A DNA stretch of 64,000 nt, from contig NZ_QPJQ01000010.1 in NCBI RefSeq assembly GCF_003337275.1, positions 51,961 through 115,960 on the forward strand, given 5' to 3'. The DNA is from Marinomonas foliarum. Its GTDB lineage: Bacteria; Pseudomonadota; Gammaproteobacteria; Pseudomonadales; Marinomonadaceae. The notes under the pieces are model-generated. The model ran no database searches, was not told where the DNA came from, and saw only the letters and a list, made by a program, of their open reading frames with translations. Made by a program: the position numbers and the translations under genes. Below are positions 36,085 through 44,100 of the stretch, in pieces. Position 1 is the first letter of the stretch; every line of letters begins with the position of its first letter.

Positions 36085-37320
36085 ATGGCACCTAGATTAG
36101 ATTTAGCGTTTGCTCGCTCCCAATTCCCAGCTTTTAACGAACCTTCTTTAGCGGGTCAGGCCTTTTTTGATAATGCTGGTGGGTCTTATGCTTGTCAGGC
36201 GGTGATTGATCATTTAGATCAATATTATCGAGAGACGAAACTACAACCTTATCATCTTCATCCTGCGGCACAAAAAGCGGGAGCTCAGATGGACCTAACG
36301 TATGAACGCTTAGCTTCTTATTTGAATGTAGATACTAGTGAAGTGCACCTTGGTCCTTCGACGTCTCAGAATACTTATGTTTTGGCACAAGCCTTCGGCA
36401 AGATCTTAGAAGCTGGCGATGAGATCATAGTCACTAATCAAGACCATGAAGCAAATATTGGTGTTTGGCGTGCGCTGGAATCGCGTGGGGTCGTGATTAA
36501 AGAATGGCAAGTGAATGCAAAGACAGGGTCGTTAGATATAAAGGATTTAGAAGCACTCTTAACTGAGCGAACCAAGCTTTTAGCCTTTACTCATTGCTCA
36601 AATATTGTGGCAGAAATTAATCCAGTAGCGGATATTTGCGCACGAGCGAAAGCAGCGGGTGTGGCAACTGTGGTGGATGGTGTGTCCTTTGCGGGCCATG
36701 GCTTGCCAGATGTGGGTTCTCTTGGCGCTGACATTTACTTGTTCTCGCTTTATAAAGCCTACGGAACACATCTTGGTGTCATGGTTATTCGCGATGCTAT
36801 GGCGGATGAATTGGGCAATCAAGCGCATTATTTTAACAAAGCTTATCGTCAAAAATGGTTTGTGCCAGCTGGGCCTGATCATGCTCAAGTGGCAGCGAGC
36901 CGTGGAGTATTGGATTATTTTGATGCCTTGCACGATCATCACTTTGATGCGACGGATTCTGTTACCGAAAAAGCCCAACGTGTGCGAAATTTGTTGCATG
37001 ATGCCGAGCAAGTCTTATTGGCTAGGTTGCTTAATTTTGTTGACCAACATCCCAAATTGACCTTACTTGGAACGGCCGATCCTGCCAATAAAGCGGCAAC
37101 AGTATCTATTATTCCTAAAGGACAAACGCCTCAAGAGCTGGCGCAGAAGTTGGTGGATCAGGGCATAATTTGTGGCGCAGGGCACTTTTACGCAGTGCGT
37201 TTGTTGGAGGCTATGGGAGTGGATGCAAATACGGGCGTGGTTCGTTTGTCATTTGTGCATTATACCAATGACGAAGAAATGGATCAGTTGATTGAGGCTT
37301 TAGATAGGGCGCTCTTTTAG
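36085..37320 (+). CDS. Cysteine desulfurase-like class V PLP enzyme
   Basis: A 411-residue class V aminotransferase-fold protein of the group annotated as cysteine desulfurase-like (SufS-related). FFDNAGGSYA opens the fold, HLGPSTSQNTYVLAQAFG binds the cofactor phosphate, VDGVSFAGHGLPDV supplies the PLP Asp, and FSLYKAYGTHLG contains Lys224, the Schiff-base lysine. At the place of the catalytic cysteine of true desulfurases it reads GAGHFYAVRL, with Tyr where Cys is expected, so desulfuration is doubtful; a lyase, epimerase or kynureninase-like reaction is equally possible. ATG 36085 was chosen over GTG 36082 on spacing to ggag. It stands alone. Confidence 0.8.
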   Translation: MAPRLDLAFARSQFPAFNEPSLAGQAFFDNAGGSYACQAVIDHLDQYYRETKLQPYHLHPAAQKAGAQMDLTYERLASYLNVDTSEVHLGPSTSQNTYVLAQAFGKILEAGDEIIVTNQDHEANIGVWRALESRGVVIKEWQVNAKTGSLDIKDLEALLTERTKLLAFTHCSNIVAEINPVADICARAKAAGVATVVDGVSFAGHGLPDVGSLGADIYLFSLYKAYGTHLGVMVIRDAMADELGNQAHYFNKAYRQKWFVPAGPDHAQVAASRGVLDYFDALHDHHFDATDSVTEKAQRVRNLLHDAEQVLLARLLNFVDQHPKLTLLGTADPANKAATVSIIPKGQTPQELAQKLVDQGIICGAGHFYAVRLLEAMGVDANTGVVRLSFVHYTNDEEMDQLIEALDRALF

Positions 37321-37334
37321 TCGTATTTTTGTAG

Positions 37335-37374
37335 CGACAAGGCAGACGAACCATCTGTCTTGTCTCTATTTTTT
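37335..37374. terminator. Bidirectional terminator
   Basis: The stem gacaaggcaga / tctgtcttgtc (one G-U pair) with T tracts lies between the converging PLP enzyme gene and bluB. Confidence 0.7.
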
Positions 37375-37382
37375 AATTTGTC

Positions 37383-38039
37383 TTATTCGCTCTTTGGATC
37401 TGGCCAAGAGTCGTAATGAACGGCCGAGCTGACGTCTCGCCTTGGCAGCCAGCCTGCTCTTTCAAGATCGGGTGTATCATGAAATTCTTCGACATAGCCC
37501 ACGCATAAATAGGCAATGATATCGATGGATTCAGGAATGTTGAGCGTGTCGCGTATCGCCTTGTCATGAACAATACTGACCCAGCCAACACCTAGGTTTT
37601 CTGCTCTCGCGGCTAGCCATAGGTTTTGTACCGCGCACACAGAGCTGAATAAATCCATTTCTGGCTTGGCTGTGCGTCCTAGTACGACAGACCCTGTTCT
37701 GCTGCGATCACAAGTCACGCAAATACCCAATGGTGCTTCTTCAATGCCTTCTAGTTTGAAACTCTTGTATTGCTCTTTGCGTTCGCCTTCAAATAGCTCG
37801 GCGGCTTCTGCGTGTGCTTTTAGAAACCCCTTTTTAATTTGTGTTTTGGATTCTGGCTTAGAGACAAGAATGAAGTCCCAAGGCTGCATAAAACCGACAC
37901 TCGGTGCATGGTGCGCAGCCAGTAAAACGCGTTCTAAAACATCATTTGGAATAGGATCGGGTTTGAATTCTCGTCGCACATCTCGGCGGGAAAAAATGGT
38001 TTTGTAAACCGCGTCGCGTTCTGCTGGAGTGATGTTCAT
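37383..38039 (-). CDS. bluB: 5,6-dimethylbenzimidazole synthase
   Basis: Splits reduced FMN with oxygen to make 5,6-dimethylbenzimidazole, the lower ligand base of cobalamin. It belongs to the nitroreductase fold: FSRRDVRREFKPDPIP (about residues 16-31), LAAHHAPSVGFMQPWDFILV (about residues 40-59) and EAPLGICVTCDRSRTG...LGRTAKPEMDLFSS (about residues 101-131) are BluB hallmarks that distinguish it from ordinary nitroreductases. At 218 residues it is normal. It gives CobT, 18 kb away, its substrate. No cobalamin riboswitch precedes it; instead a 10-base inverted repeat overlaps its start codon (38038-38075). Confidence 0.92.
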   Translation of the reverse strand: MNITPAERDAVYKTIFSRRDVRREFKPDPIPNDVLERVLLAAHHAPSVGFMQPWDFILVSKPESKTQIKKGFLKAHAEAAELFEGERKEQYKSFKLEGIEEAPLGICVTCDRSRTGSVVLGRTAKPEMDLFSSVCAVQNLWLAARAENLGVGWVSIVHDKAIRDTLNIPESIDIIAYLCVGYVEEFHDTPDLERAGWLPRRDVSSAVHYDSWPDPKSE

Positions 38040-38075
38040 AATATCGACTTTCGCTATTGGGTAAATCGATATTAT
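38038..38075 (-). promoter_or_regulatory. Inverted repeat overlapping the bluB start codon
   Basis: ataatatcga and tcgatattat, ten bases each and perfect, are separated by 18 bases. One arm includes the first bases of the bluB ATG. In the mRNA this would place the start codon in a stem; in DNA it could be an operator. No clear Shine-Dalgarno site is present for bluB. Confidence 0.45.
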
Positions 38076-38129
38076 GAGACGTTATCGTGTTTTATGCTAA
38101 TGAGGAAAACTTAGGTTAAAGAGACTTTT

Positions 38130-38657
38130 TTAGGCTTGATCACTGCAAACCGCTTTTAGTAATAAATCATCGCTTTCAAGTGGATACCACGTTGAAGTGG
38201 ATTGGCTTTTTGAGCTTGATGACGCACTAAATGATTGAGTAAAGTCGGTTCTGGCACCTTGAACACAATCGACTATTTGTGGAACGCGTTTCGCCATGTG
38301 GCGACGTTCAAAAAAGTATAGGTCGACGAGAACAAGATTCGGATCAATTTTATTTTTTGCAGAGTTCTCTACGTCAGCAGCAATAAAACGAAGAGTTTGT
38401 GGAAATACGTAGCTCCAAGGACGCCATGGGGCTTCTTCTTGAACGGTTTTTACAACGACAACACCCTCTGGTAACAGGCTAGTTTGGTGATCGTACCAGT
38501 CGTATTCGCCTTGGATTTGAAAACCAAGCATGGCAACACCTGCAAACACAGGAACCAACCATTTCGGAGCGGTTTGTTTGGTTATCTTCCTTAACAAAAG
38601 GGCAATACCTGCGCCGCCAATACCGGCAAAAACAGTAGCTATGAGTTCCCAAAACAT
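38130..38657 (-). CDS. Membrane-anchored protein of unknown function
   Basis: A 175-residue protein from the ATG at 38657, which has agag upstream; the in-frame extension of 19 residues is rejected because it is basic and unlike a natural start. Two hydrophobic helices lie at about residues 3-22 (ELIATVFAGIGGAGIALLL) and 33-46 (VPVFAGVAMLGFQI). The soluble C-terminal part (about residues 47-175) is probably periplasmic. It contains DWYDHQTSLLPEGVVVVKTV and a Ser-rich stretch (ASSSSKSQSTSTWYP). No family is recognised. The symporter genes lie upstream on the same strand, beyond a hairpin. Confidence 0.6.
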   Translation of the reverse strand: MFWELIATVFAGIGGAGIALLLRKITKQTAPKWLVPVFAGVAMLGFQIQGEYDWYDHQTSLLPEGVVVVKTVQEEAPWRPWSYVFPQTLRFIAADVENSAKNKIDPNLVLVDLYFFERRHMAKRVPQIVDCVQGARTDFTQSFSASSSSKSQSTSTWYPLESDDLLLKAVCSDQA

Positions 38658-38701
38658 AAGTGCTCTCTTTTTTGATTTTGTATGGATTCTTATTATAGGG
38701 A

Positions 38702-38733
38702 AAGTGGGCCTCACAAAGAAGTGAGGCCCACTT
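38702..38733 (-). terminator. Strong hairpin downstream of the symporter gene
   Basis: A perfect 13-base stem aagtgggcctcac / gtgaggcccactt with a six-base loop lies 25 bases after the symporter stop. The minus-strand T run is short, so termination may be partial and the next gene could still be reached. Confidence 0.65.
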
Positions 38734-38757
38734 GATAGGGAGTGCTTTTGTTAAACC

Positions 38758-40524
38758 TTAGTGGTCAACTGCACCGCCAGCACCTTGAGGGTAACGAACG
38801 CTTTCAACAAGGTCTTGAATTTCTTTTGGTGGCGGAGGTGTCATTGAAGACACAGTGAATGCAACCACAAAGTTAATGACCGCACCAATAGCACCAAATG
38901 ACAATGGTGAAATACCGAACAACCAATTATCTGGCGTGTTGGCAAAAGACGCCGTACCTGGAATGAAGAACCAGCCAAGGAATAGGAAGATATAAACCAA
39001 GGTAGCAATCAAGCCAGCTAGCATACCTGCAACCGCACCAGTGCTGTTTACTCGTTTAGAGAATATACCCATCATCAAAGCAGGGAAGATAGAGGCTGCG
39101 GCAATACCGAATGCCAATGCTACTACCTGCGCGGCGAATCCGGGTGGATTCATACCGAGATAGGTGGCGACTATGATGGCGACAAACATCGATATCCTAG
39201 CAACCAGTAGTTCCCCCTTATCGCTTATGTCTGGATTTATGGAGCCTTTTATTAAGTCATGACTCACCGCGGACGAAATAGCTAAGAGCAAACCAGCTGC
39301 CGTTGAAAGGGCTGCTGCTAGACCACCTGCAGCGATCAAACCAATTACCCAACCTGGAAGGTTCGCAATTTCTGGGTTTGCCAATACAAGAATGTCTCGG
39401 TTAACCACAAGCTCATTGCCTTCCCAACCACGTGCTGTCGCTTCTTCTTGGAATGCAGGCACATCGTTGTAGAATTGAACTCGACCGTCACCGTTTTTAT
39501 CTTCAAACTTAATTAAACCTGTTGTTTCCCAAGTTTGTACCCAATCAGGACGCTCTGCGTACTCGATAGGGGCTTCTGTTGGGCCAGAAGGATAGATAGT
39601 GGTCAATAGATTCAAGCGAGCCATAGACGCAACAGCTGGTGCTGTTAGGTATAACAAAGCAATGAATACTAGTGCCCAACCAGCAGACCAACGAGCGTCA
39701 GCTACTTTAGGAACGGTGAAGAAACGAATGATAACGTGTGGTAGACCTGCGGTACCTATCATCAATGACAGTGTGAACAGAACCATGTTTAGTTTGTTAT
39801 CTACGTCCGCAGTGTAATCTTGGAAGCCCAGTTCTCGCACTACTTCATCCAGTTTTTGCAACAATGGTATACCAGATTCTGTATGGTTAGAGAAAAGGCC
39901 GATAGCAGGAATAAACGTATCAGTCAGCTGCAAGGAGATGAAAACAGCTGGGATTGTGTAGGCTATGATCAATACAACATACTGTGCAACTTGAGTGTAA
40001 GTGATACCTTTCATACCACCTAATACCGCATAGAAGAATACAACAATCGCAGCGATGATAAGGCCAGTGTTGTTATCGACTTCTAAGAAGCGAGAGAAAG
40101 CGACACCCGCACCAGTCATTTGACCGATAACGTAAGTAACAGAAGCAATGATCAAACAAGCCACGGCAACCAAACGAGCGGTGCTGCTGTAGAAACGATC
40201 ACCAATGAAATCTGGCACGGTAAATTTACCGAACTTACGTAAGTAAGGTGCTAGAAGCATAGCAAGCAATACGTAACCACCAGTCCAACCCATTAAATAG
40301 GTTGAGTTAGCGTAACCACCAGCCGCGATCAAGCCCGCCATAGAAATGAAGGACGCTGCTGACATCCAGTCTGCTGCTGTTGCCATACCGTTTAGTACAG
40401 GATGAACACCACCACCGGCTACGTAGAATTCTTTTGTTGAACCAGCGCGAGCCCAGAAGGCAATACCGAAGTAAAGCGCAAAGGAACCACCGACGAAAAG
40501 TAAATTGATAGTAAACTGATCCAT
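38758..40524 (-). CDS. Sodium:solute symporter, VC_2705/ActP-like subfamily
   Basis: A 588-residue SLC5-family symporter with about 13 helices. It starts LLFVGGSFALYFGIAFWAR, followed by EFYVAGGGVHPVLNGMATAA and MSAASFISMAGLI, typical of ActP-like proteins. The subfamily with a separate DUF4212 subunit (encoded 5 bases upstream) is the one exemplified by Vibrio VC_2705; substrates are small organic acids such as acetate or lactate, inferred. A loop at about residues 338-350 contains an EF-hand-like Ca-binding pattern (DKNGDGRVQF) with acidic flanks. The gene ends near a strong hairpin. Confidence 0.9.
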   Translation of the reverse strand: MDQFTINLLFVGGSFALYFGIAFWARAGSTKEFYVAGGGVHPVLNGMATAADWMSAASFISMAGLIAAGGYANSTYLMGWTGGYVLLAMLLAPYLRKFGKFTVPDFIGDRFYSSTARLVAVACLIIASVTYVIGQMTGAGVAFSRFLEVDNNTGLIIAAIVVFFYAVLGGMKGITYTQVAQYVVLIIAYTIPAVFISLQLTDTFIPAIGLFSNHTESGIPLLQKLDEVVRELGFQDYTADVDNKLNMVLFTLSLMIGTAGLPHVIIRFFTVPKVADARWSAGWALVFIALLYLTAPAVASMARLNLLTTIYPSGPTEAPIEYAERPDWVQTWETTGLIKFEDKNGDGRVQFYNDVPAFQEEATARGWEGNELVVNRDILVLANPEIANLPGWVIGLIAAGGLAAALSTAAGLLLAISSAVSHDLIKGSINPDISDKGELLVARISMFVAIIVATYLGMNPPGFAAQVVALAFGIAAASIFPALMMGIFSKRVNSTGAVAGMLAGLIATLVYIFLFLGWFFIPGTASFANTPDNWLFGISPLSFGAIGAVINFVVAFTVSSMTPPPPKEIQDLVESVRYPQGAGGAVDH

Positions 40525-40529
40525 GCGAC

Positions 40530-40790
40530 TTACTCCTGAAGGCCAAATTCTTCATCAAGCTTGTTCATTTTCCACGCGTAGTGGAAGGTCAAAGCGATGA
40601 ATACAAGAATGGAACCTTGCTGAGCGAACCAGAAGCCTAAATCAGCACCTCCGATCATAATGCCTGAGAGCATGGGACGAAGTAGGATAGCGCAGCCATA
40701 AGAGGCTAGCGCCCAAACCACCAAGCTGCCTAGTATCAGCCTTAGGTTTGCTTGCCAGTATTTTTCTGCATTAATATTATGATCTGACAT
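40530..40790 (-). CDS. DUF4212 symporter small subunit
   Basis: An 86-residue membrane protein from ATG 40790, chosen because of the aaggag site 8 bases upstream; the longer frame starts without support. It has two hydrophobic helices (about residues 16-36 and 52-72) and the family ending FHYAWKMNKLDEEFGL. DUF4212 proteins are encoded directly before VC_2705-type symporters and are taken to be their small subunit, as here with a 5-base gap. The start MSDHNINAEKYWQANLRLI is typical. Confidence 0.9.
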   Translation of the reverse strand: MSDHNINAEKYWQANLRLILGSLVVWALASYGCAILLRPMLSGIMIGGADLGFWFAQQGSILVFIALTFHYAWKMNKLDEEFGLQE

Positions 40791-40945
40791 GGTAGATCTC
40801 CTTATAATTATTTTTATACGCACTGTTAATTTAGCAGGCAGTCGATAGATAAGAAGTCAGACTTTAGTCGCATAGTGTATTTTTCAATCGATATATGTTG
40901 ATGCGTGATACTTGCAAGATTTCTTTCTAAAAGGGATTAAGAGAC

Positions 40946-41596
40946 GTGAATACTAAGATTAAACAAAAGATTCTTTTGGTTTGTGCTGAGAAAATCAAAC
41001 AAAAAGGCGATGGTGTTCAGGTGTCTTTTTATGCGTTTTTTGCGAATAAAAACGATGATCCCGTTACCTTGATGACCGTTGCACGCTGGTGGATCGAAGA
41101 ACAGCAATTGAATCACTTTGAAAAAGCCACCAAGATTTACGCTATGGTGGCTTCATTAGACGATACTTCAGCTTACTCGAATTCGACAGCAGCACAGCAT
41201 AATGGCTTTAACCATCTGACCTTGAGTGTGTCTAATCTTGACGCATCACTTGAATTCTATGGTGGCCTGCTGGGCTTTAAAGGCGAAGTGCGGTGGAATA
41301 CTGGCGCCTATTTGTCATACGGAAACTGCTGGCTTTGTTTATCTTTAGGTAAAGCAAAACCCAGTCAGGATTACACGCATTTCGCGTTTACTTATGATTT
41401 AGACGCTATGACTCAGATTCAACAAAAAACGGCTTTTAAGGCTGCGAGACAGTGGCAATCAAACAGTAGCGAAGGGGATTCCTTGTATATTGAAGACCCA
41501 GACGGCCATAAATTAGAATTGCATTCTGGTTCTCTTGCTTCGCGTCTGGATTCATTAAAAGTCAAACCTTATGATGGATTGGAGTGGCTCAATTAA
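40946..41596 (+). CDS. Fusion of a small DUF6500-like domain with a FosA-like VOC domain
   Basis: A 216-residue protein in two parts. Residues 1-72 are helical (KIKQKILLVCAEKI, SFYAFFANKNDDPVTLM, WWIEEQQLNHFEKATKIY) and resemble the small family I recall as DUF6500. Residues 86-216 are a vicinal-oxygen-chelate domain starting FNHLTLSVSNLDASLEFYGG and ending DPDGHKLELHSGSLASRLDS, KPYDGL, the pattern of fosfomycin-resistance FosA and relatives. The expected metal ligands are His88, His144 and Glu190 by pattern. Activity on fosfomycin is not proven; many such domains have other substrates. It is monocistronic. Confidence 0.75.
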   Translation: MNTKIKQKILLVCAEKIKQKGDGVQVSFYAFFANKNDDPVTLMTVARWWIEEQQLNHFEKATKIYAMVASLDDTSAYSNSTAAQHNGFNHLTLSVSNLDASLEFYGGLLGFKGEVRWNTGAYLSYGNCWLCLSLGKAKPSQDYTHFAFTYDLDAMTQIQQKTAFKAARQWQSNSSEGDSLYIEDPDGHKLELHSGSLASRLDSLKVKPYDGLEWLN

Positions 41597-41720
41597 ATCT
41601 ATAGCACATAGCCTCATTCAAGAAGAGTAACCTTCTTAATAACCGATCTTTTGGGGAAGGTTTTTAATCATTGTGTATGTCATAATCGACCAGTGACAGA
41701 CATGTCTTAGGAGACAATGG

Positions 41721-42179
41721 GTGATTCAAGCAATTTTCGTATCGAAAAAGTCCAAACAATCACAGATAGGGATTGATGCCGTCAAAGTGGATGCCGGTAA
41801 AGGCATAGTAGGTGACCGATACTACGGTAAGAAAGGCACAGATGGTCCAAATATTACTTTTGTCGAAAGTGAAGAGATAGCCGCCTTTAATGCTAACTTC
41901 GCACAAAATATTGGCCTTTCAGCGACCAGAAGAAACATAGTGACCCAAGGTGTGCGACTGAACCAGTTAGTTGGGCAAGAATTCTCTATTGGCGATGTTC
42001 GCTTTTATGGTGTCGAACTGTGTGAACCTTGTGGCTCGTTAGGAAAGTCTCTTGCCAACGATTCTATATCATCACCGCAAGTGGTTAGAGCTTGGCTACA
42101 TCGTGGTGGTTTAAGAGCTAATGTTTTAAGTACTGGCATATTAAGAACGGGCATGCAGTTTAATTTGATTAATAAGTAG
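41721..42179 (+). CDS. MOSC domain protein
   Basis: A 152-residue single MOSC (MoCo sulfurase C-terminal) domain. It has GKGIVGDRYYGKKG (about residues 27-40), TRRNIVTQGVRLNQLVGQEF and ELCEPCGSL, in which the conserved cysteine is expected to carry sulfur (about residues 95-103). Stand-alone bacterial MOSC proteins such as YiiM can reduce N-hydroxylated bases with molybdenum cofactor. The start is GTG 41721 with taggag at 41708-41713. It faces the TRAP operon with a terminator between. Confidence 0.88.
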   Translation: MIQAIFVSKKSKQSQIGIDAVKVDAGKGIVGDRYYGKKGTDGPNITFVESEEIAAFNANFAQNIGLSATRRNIVTQGVRLNQLVGQEFSIGDVRFYGVELCEPCGSLGKSLANDSISSPQVVRAWLHRGGLRANVLSTGILRTGMQFNLINK

Positions 42180-42202
42180 TCATAGTTACGTTGTTAGCTT
42201 CG

Positions 42203-42247
42203 TTCAGGCGGCCAATTTTAAATTTTTAAGACCACCTGAACTTTTTG
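42203..42247. terminator. Terminator between the MOSC gene and the TRAP operon
   Basis: The stem ttcaggcgg / ccacctgaa (one G-U pair) across an AT-rich loop is followed by ctttttg on the plus strand. Confidence 0.65.
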
Positions 42248-42268
42248 TTGTCACTTTTATATTTTGAT

Positions 42269-43573
42269 TTATAGCATTCCTGCTAGCCTTGGTAACCAAA
42301 GTACTAAATCTGGCGAAAAGGTGAATATGACGAGTAAAGTTATAAGTATTCCTAAAAATACCCATATTTCCCGAATCATTTCTCCAACAGGAATGCCATT
42401 CAGCGCTTTAATTATATACAGCAATATACCGTAAGGCGGTGTTAATAAACCTATCATCATGTTGAAAACTAGCACTATTCCAAGATGGTTTAAGTCTATG
42501 CCAAGCAGCATCGCTGTAGGTATAAATAATGGCGTTACTACCAGCATAATGGTTGATACATCTAAGAAACATCCCATTACCAAATAGAGAATGTTGAGCA
42601 AAATTAAAAATTCGGTCTGGCTTAAGTTCCAAGAACTAAAAAGCTCAAAGACATTCTGAGGTAGCTGTTCAACAGTAATGACGTAATTAAAAATAAAGGC
42701 GCCACACAGTACTAATGTAACAACAGCCGTTGTTTTTACCGTATCAATGACAACATTCCAGAAGTCTTTTAACCCCATTACTCGATAAGCAAAGACGGCT
42801 AACAATAAAGCATAAAAAGCGGAAACAGCAGCCGCTTCAGTGGGGGTAAATACACCAGAGTAGATGCCGCCCAGTAAAATAACAGGCATCAAAAGAGCGG
42901 GGAAAGCTCTGATAAAAGCAATTGGTAAAGCTCTCCATGGAATGGCGTCTTCGACAGGAAAGCCTCTTACTTTAGCCATAATGAACACTGCAATTCCTAA
43001 AACCAAACACACCATCAGAGCAGGCACAACACCGGCTAAAAATAGTGCACCCACTGATGTTGAAGAAATAAGAGCATAAAACACCATAGGAATTGACGGT
43101 GGAAATATTGGTCCGACAACTGCCGATGTTGCGGTTAGGGCGCCAGCAAAACCTCTTGGATAACGGCCGCCTTTCGTCATCATATCTGTGATTATTTTAC
43201 CAACTCCAGCCGCATCGGAGATAGCGGAACCAGACATACCTGAAAAAATAAGAGAGGTAATTATGTTTACTTGAGCTAGACCGCCCGGAATTCGTCCGAC
43301 TAGGGCGAGAGAGAAAGTTAATAAACGGTCGGTTACTTTACCTGCATTCATAATGTTCGCTGCAAAAATGAATAAAGGAACTGCAAGGGCAACAAAGTTT
43401 CCAAAAGCACCATTCAATACATTTTCTGCGGCTAATCCGACATCATTTCCAGACATAAGTAGGTAGAAAATACTCGAAACAATCATGGCAATGCCAAGTG
43501 GCACGCCTGTTATGGTAATGGCAATTAAAATAACGAACATGATTAAGAGTGCGTATTCAGAGAAAAAATCCAT
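42269..43573 (-). CDS. TRAP transporter large permease (DctM)
   Basis: The 12-helix transport subunit of a tripartite ATP-independent periplasmic transporter. Family features: LLIMFVILIAITITGVPLGIAM at the start (only part is diagnostic), GMSGSAISDAAGVGKIITDMM (about residues 117-137) and PSIPMVFYALISSTSVGALF (about residues 161-180). The ATG at 43573 is preferred to 43579 because the agga site is 9 bases from it and only 3 from the other; the product is 434 residues. It forms one operon with dctQ (14 bases before) and dctP. The adjoining rhamnosidase operon suggests that the cargo is a rhamnose-containing acidic oligosaccharide or glycoside. Confidence 0.94.
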   Translation of the reverse strand: MDFFSEYALLIMFVILIAITITGVPLGIAMIVSSIFYLLMSGNDVGLAAENVLNGAFGNFVALAVPLFIFAANIMNAGKVTDRLLTFSLALVGRIPGGLAQVNIITSLIFSGMSGSAISDAAGVGKIITDMMTKGGRYPRGFAGALTATSAVVGPIFPPSIPMVFYALISSTSVGALFLAGVVPALMVCLVLGIAVFIMAKVRGFPVEDAIPWRALPIAFIRAFPALLMPVILLGGIYSGVFTPTEAAAVSAFYALLLAVFAYRVMGLKDFWNVVIDTVKTTAVVTLVLCGAFIFNYVITVEQLPQNVFELFSSWNLSQTEFLILLNILYLVMGCFLDVSTIMLVVTPLFIPTAMLLGIDLNHLGIVLVFNMMIGLLTPPYGILLYIIKALNGIPVGEMIREIWVFLGILITLLVIFTFSPDLVLWLPRLAGML

Positions 43574-43587
43574 GATCATGATTCCTA

Positions 43588-44094
43588 TTAAATGTGGCTA
43601 CGCCAGTCAGAGCCAAATAACTTACATAAGCGAATACCAGATTTAACGGTAAAGCCAACTAAAAAGAGCATGTAGCAGCTGTAAATTAAGTGCATTGGTA
43701 CTCTTAAAACGGGGCTTTTTTTGCGAGTAAGAAAGTCTAAATAGTCTAGAGTCGCAGGCATTAAAATAACGAAAGATACGATAATGACAAGCATAGAGAC
43801 GATGGCAAAGATACGTTTTGTTTTAGCTGGAACGATGTCATAAACCACTTCCAACGTTACGTGCCTTTTAATTGGTACCATAAAGGCGGCCGCCCAAAAG
43901 ACAACCCAAATAAAGGCTATCATAATGAGTTCTTCGCTCCATCGAATGGGATCGTTGAGCACGTATCGATAGAATACTTGTATGATAAATCCGCTGAACG
44001 CTGCTAGAAAGAAGAGTGCTCCGATGGAATCGGCAAGTTTGGAAAGTAGCTTGCCGATTCTTGTCAGACCTCTCCTACGAATAGGAGTTGTCAT
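43588..44094 (-). CDS. TRAP transporter small permease (DctQ)
   Basis: A 168-residue four-helix subunit of the TRAP transporter. It contains VFYRYVLNDPIRWSEELIMI (about residues 45-64), the best conserved DctQ segment, and AAFMVPIKRHVTLEVVYD (about residues 73-90). It lies between the dctP stop (6 bases upstream) and the dctM start, so the three genes are translated from one message. The N-terminal 18 residues are unusually basic (TTPIRRRGLTRIGKLLSK). Confidence 0.93.
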   Translation of the reverse strand: MTTPIRRRGLTRIGKLLSKLADSIGALFFLAAFSGFIIQVFYRYVLNDPIRWSEELIMIAFIWVVFWAAAFMVPIKRHVTLEVVYDIVPAKTKRIFAIVSMLVIIVSFVILMPATLDYLDFLTRKKSPVLRVPMHLIYSCYMLFLVGFTVKSGIRLCKLFGSDWRSHI

Positions 44095-44100
44095 AGAGTA

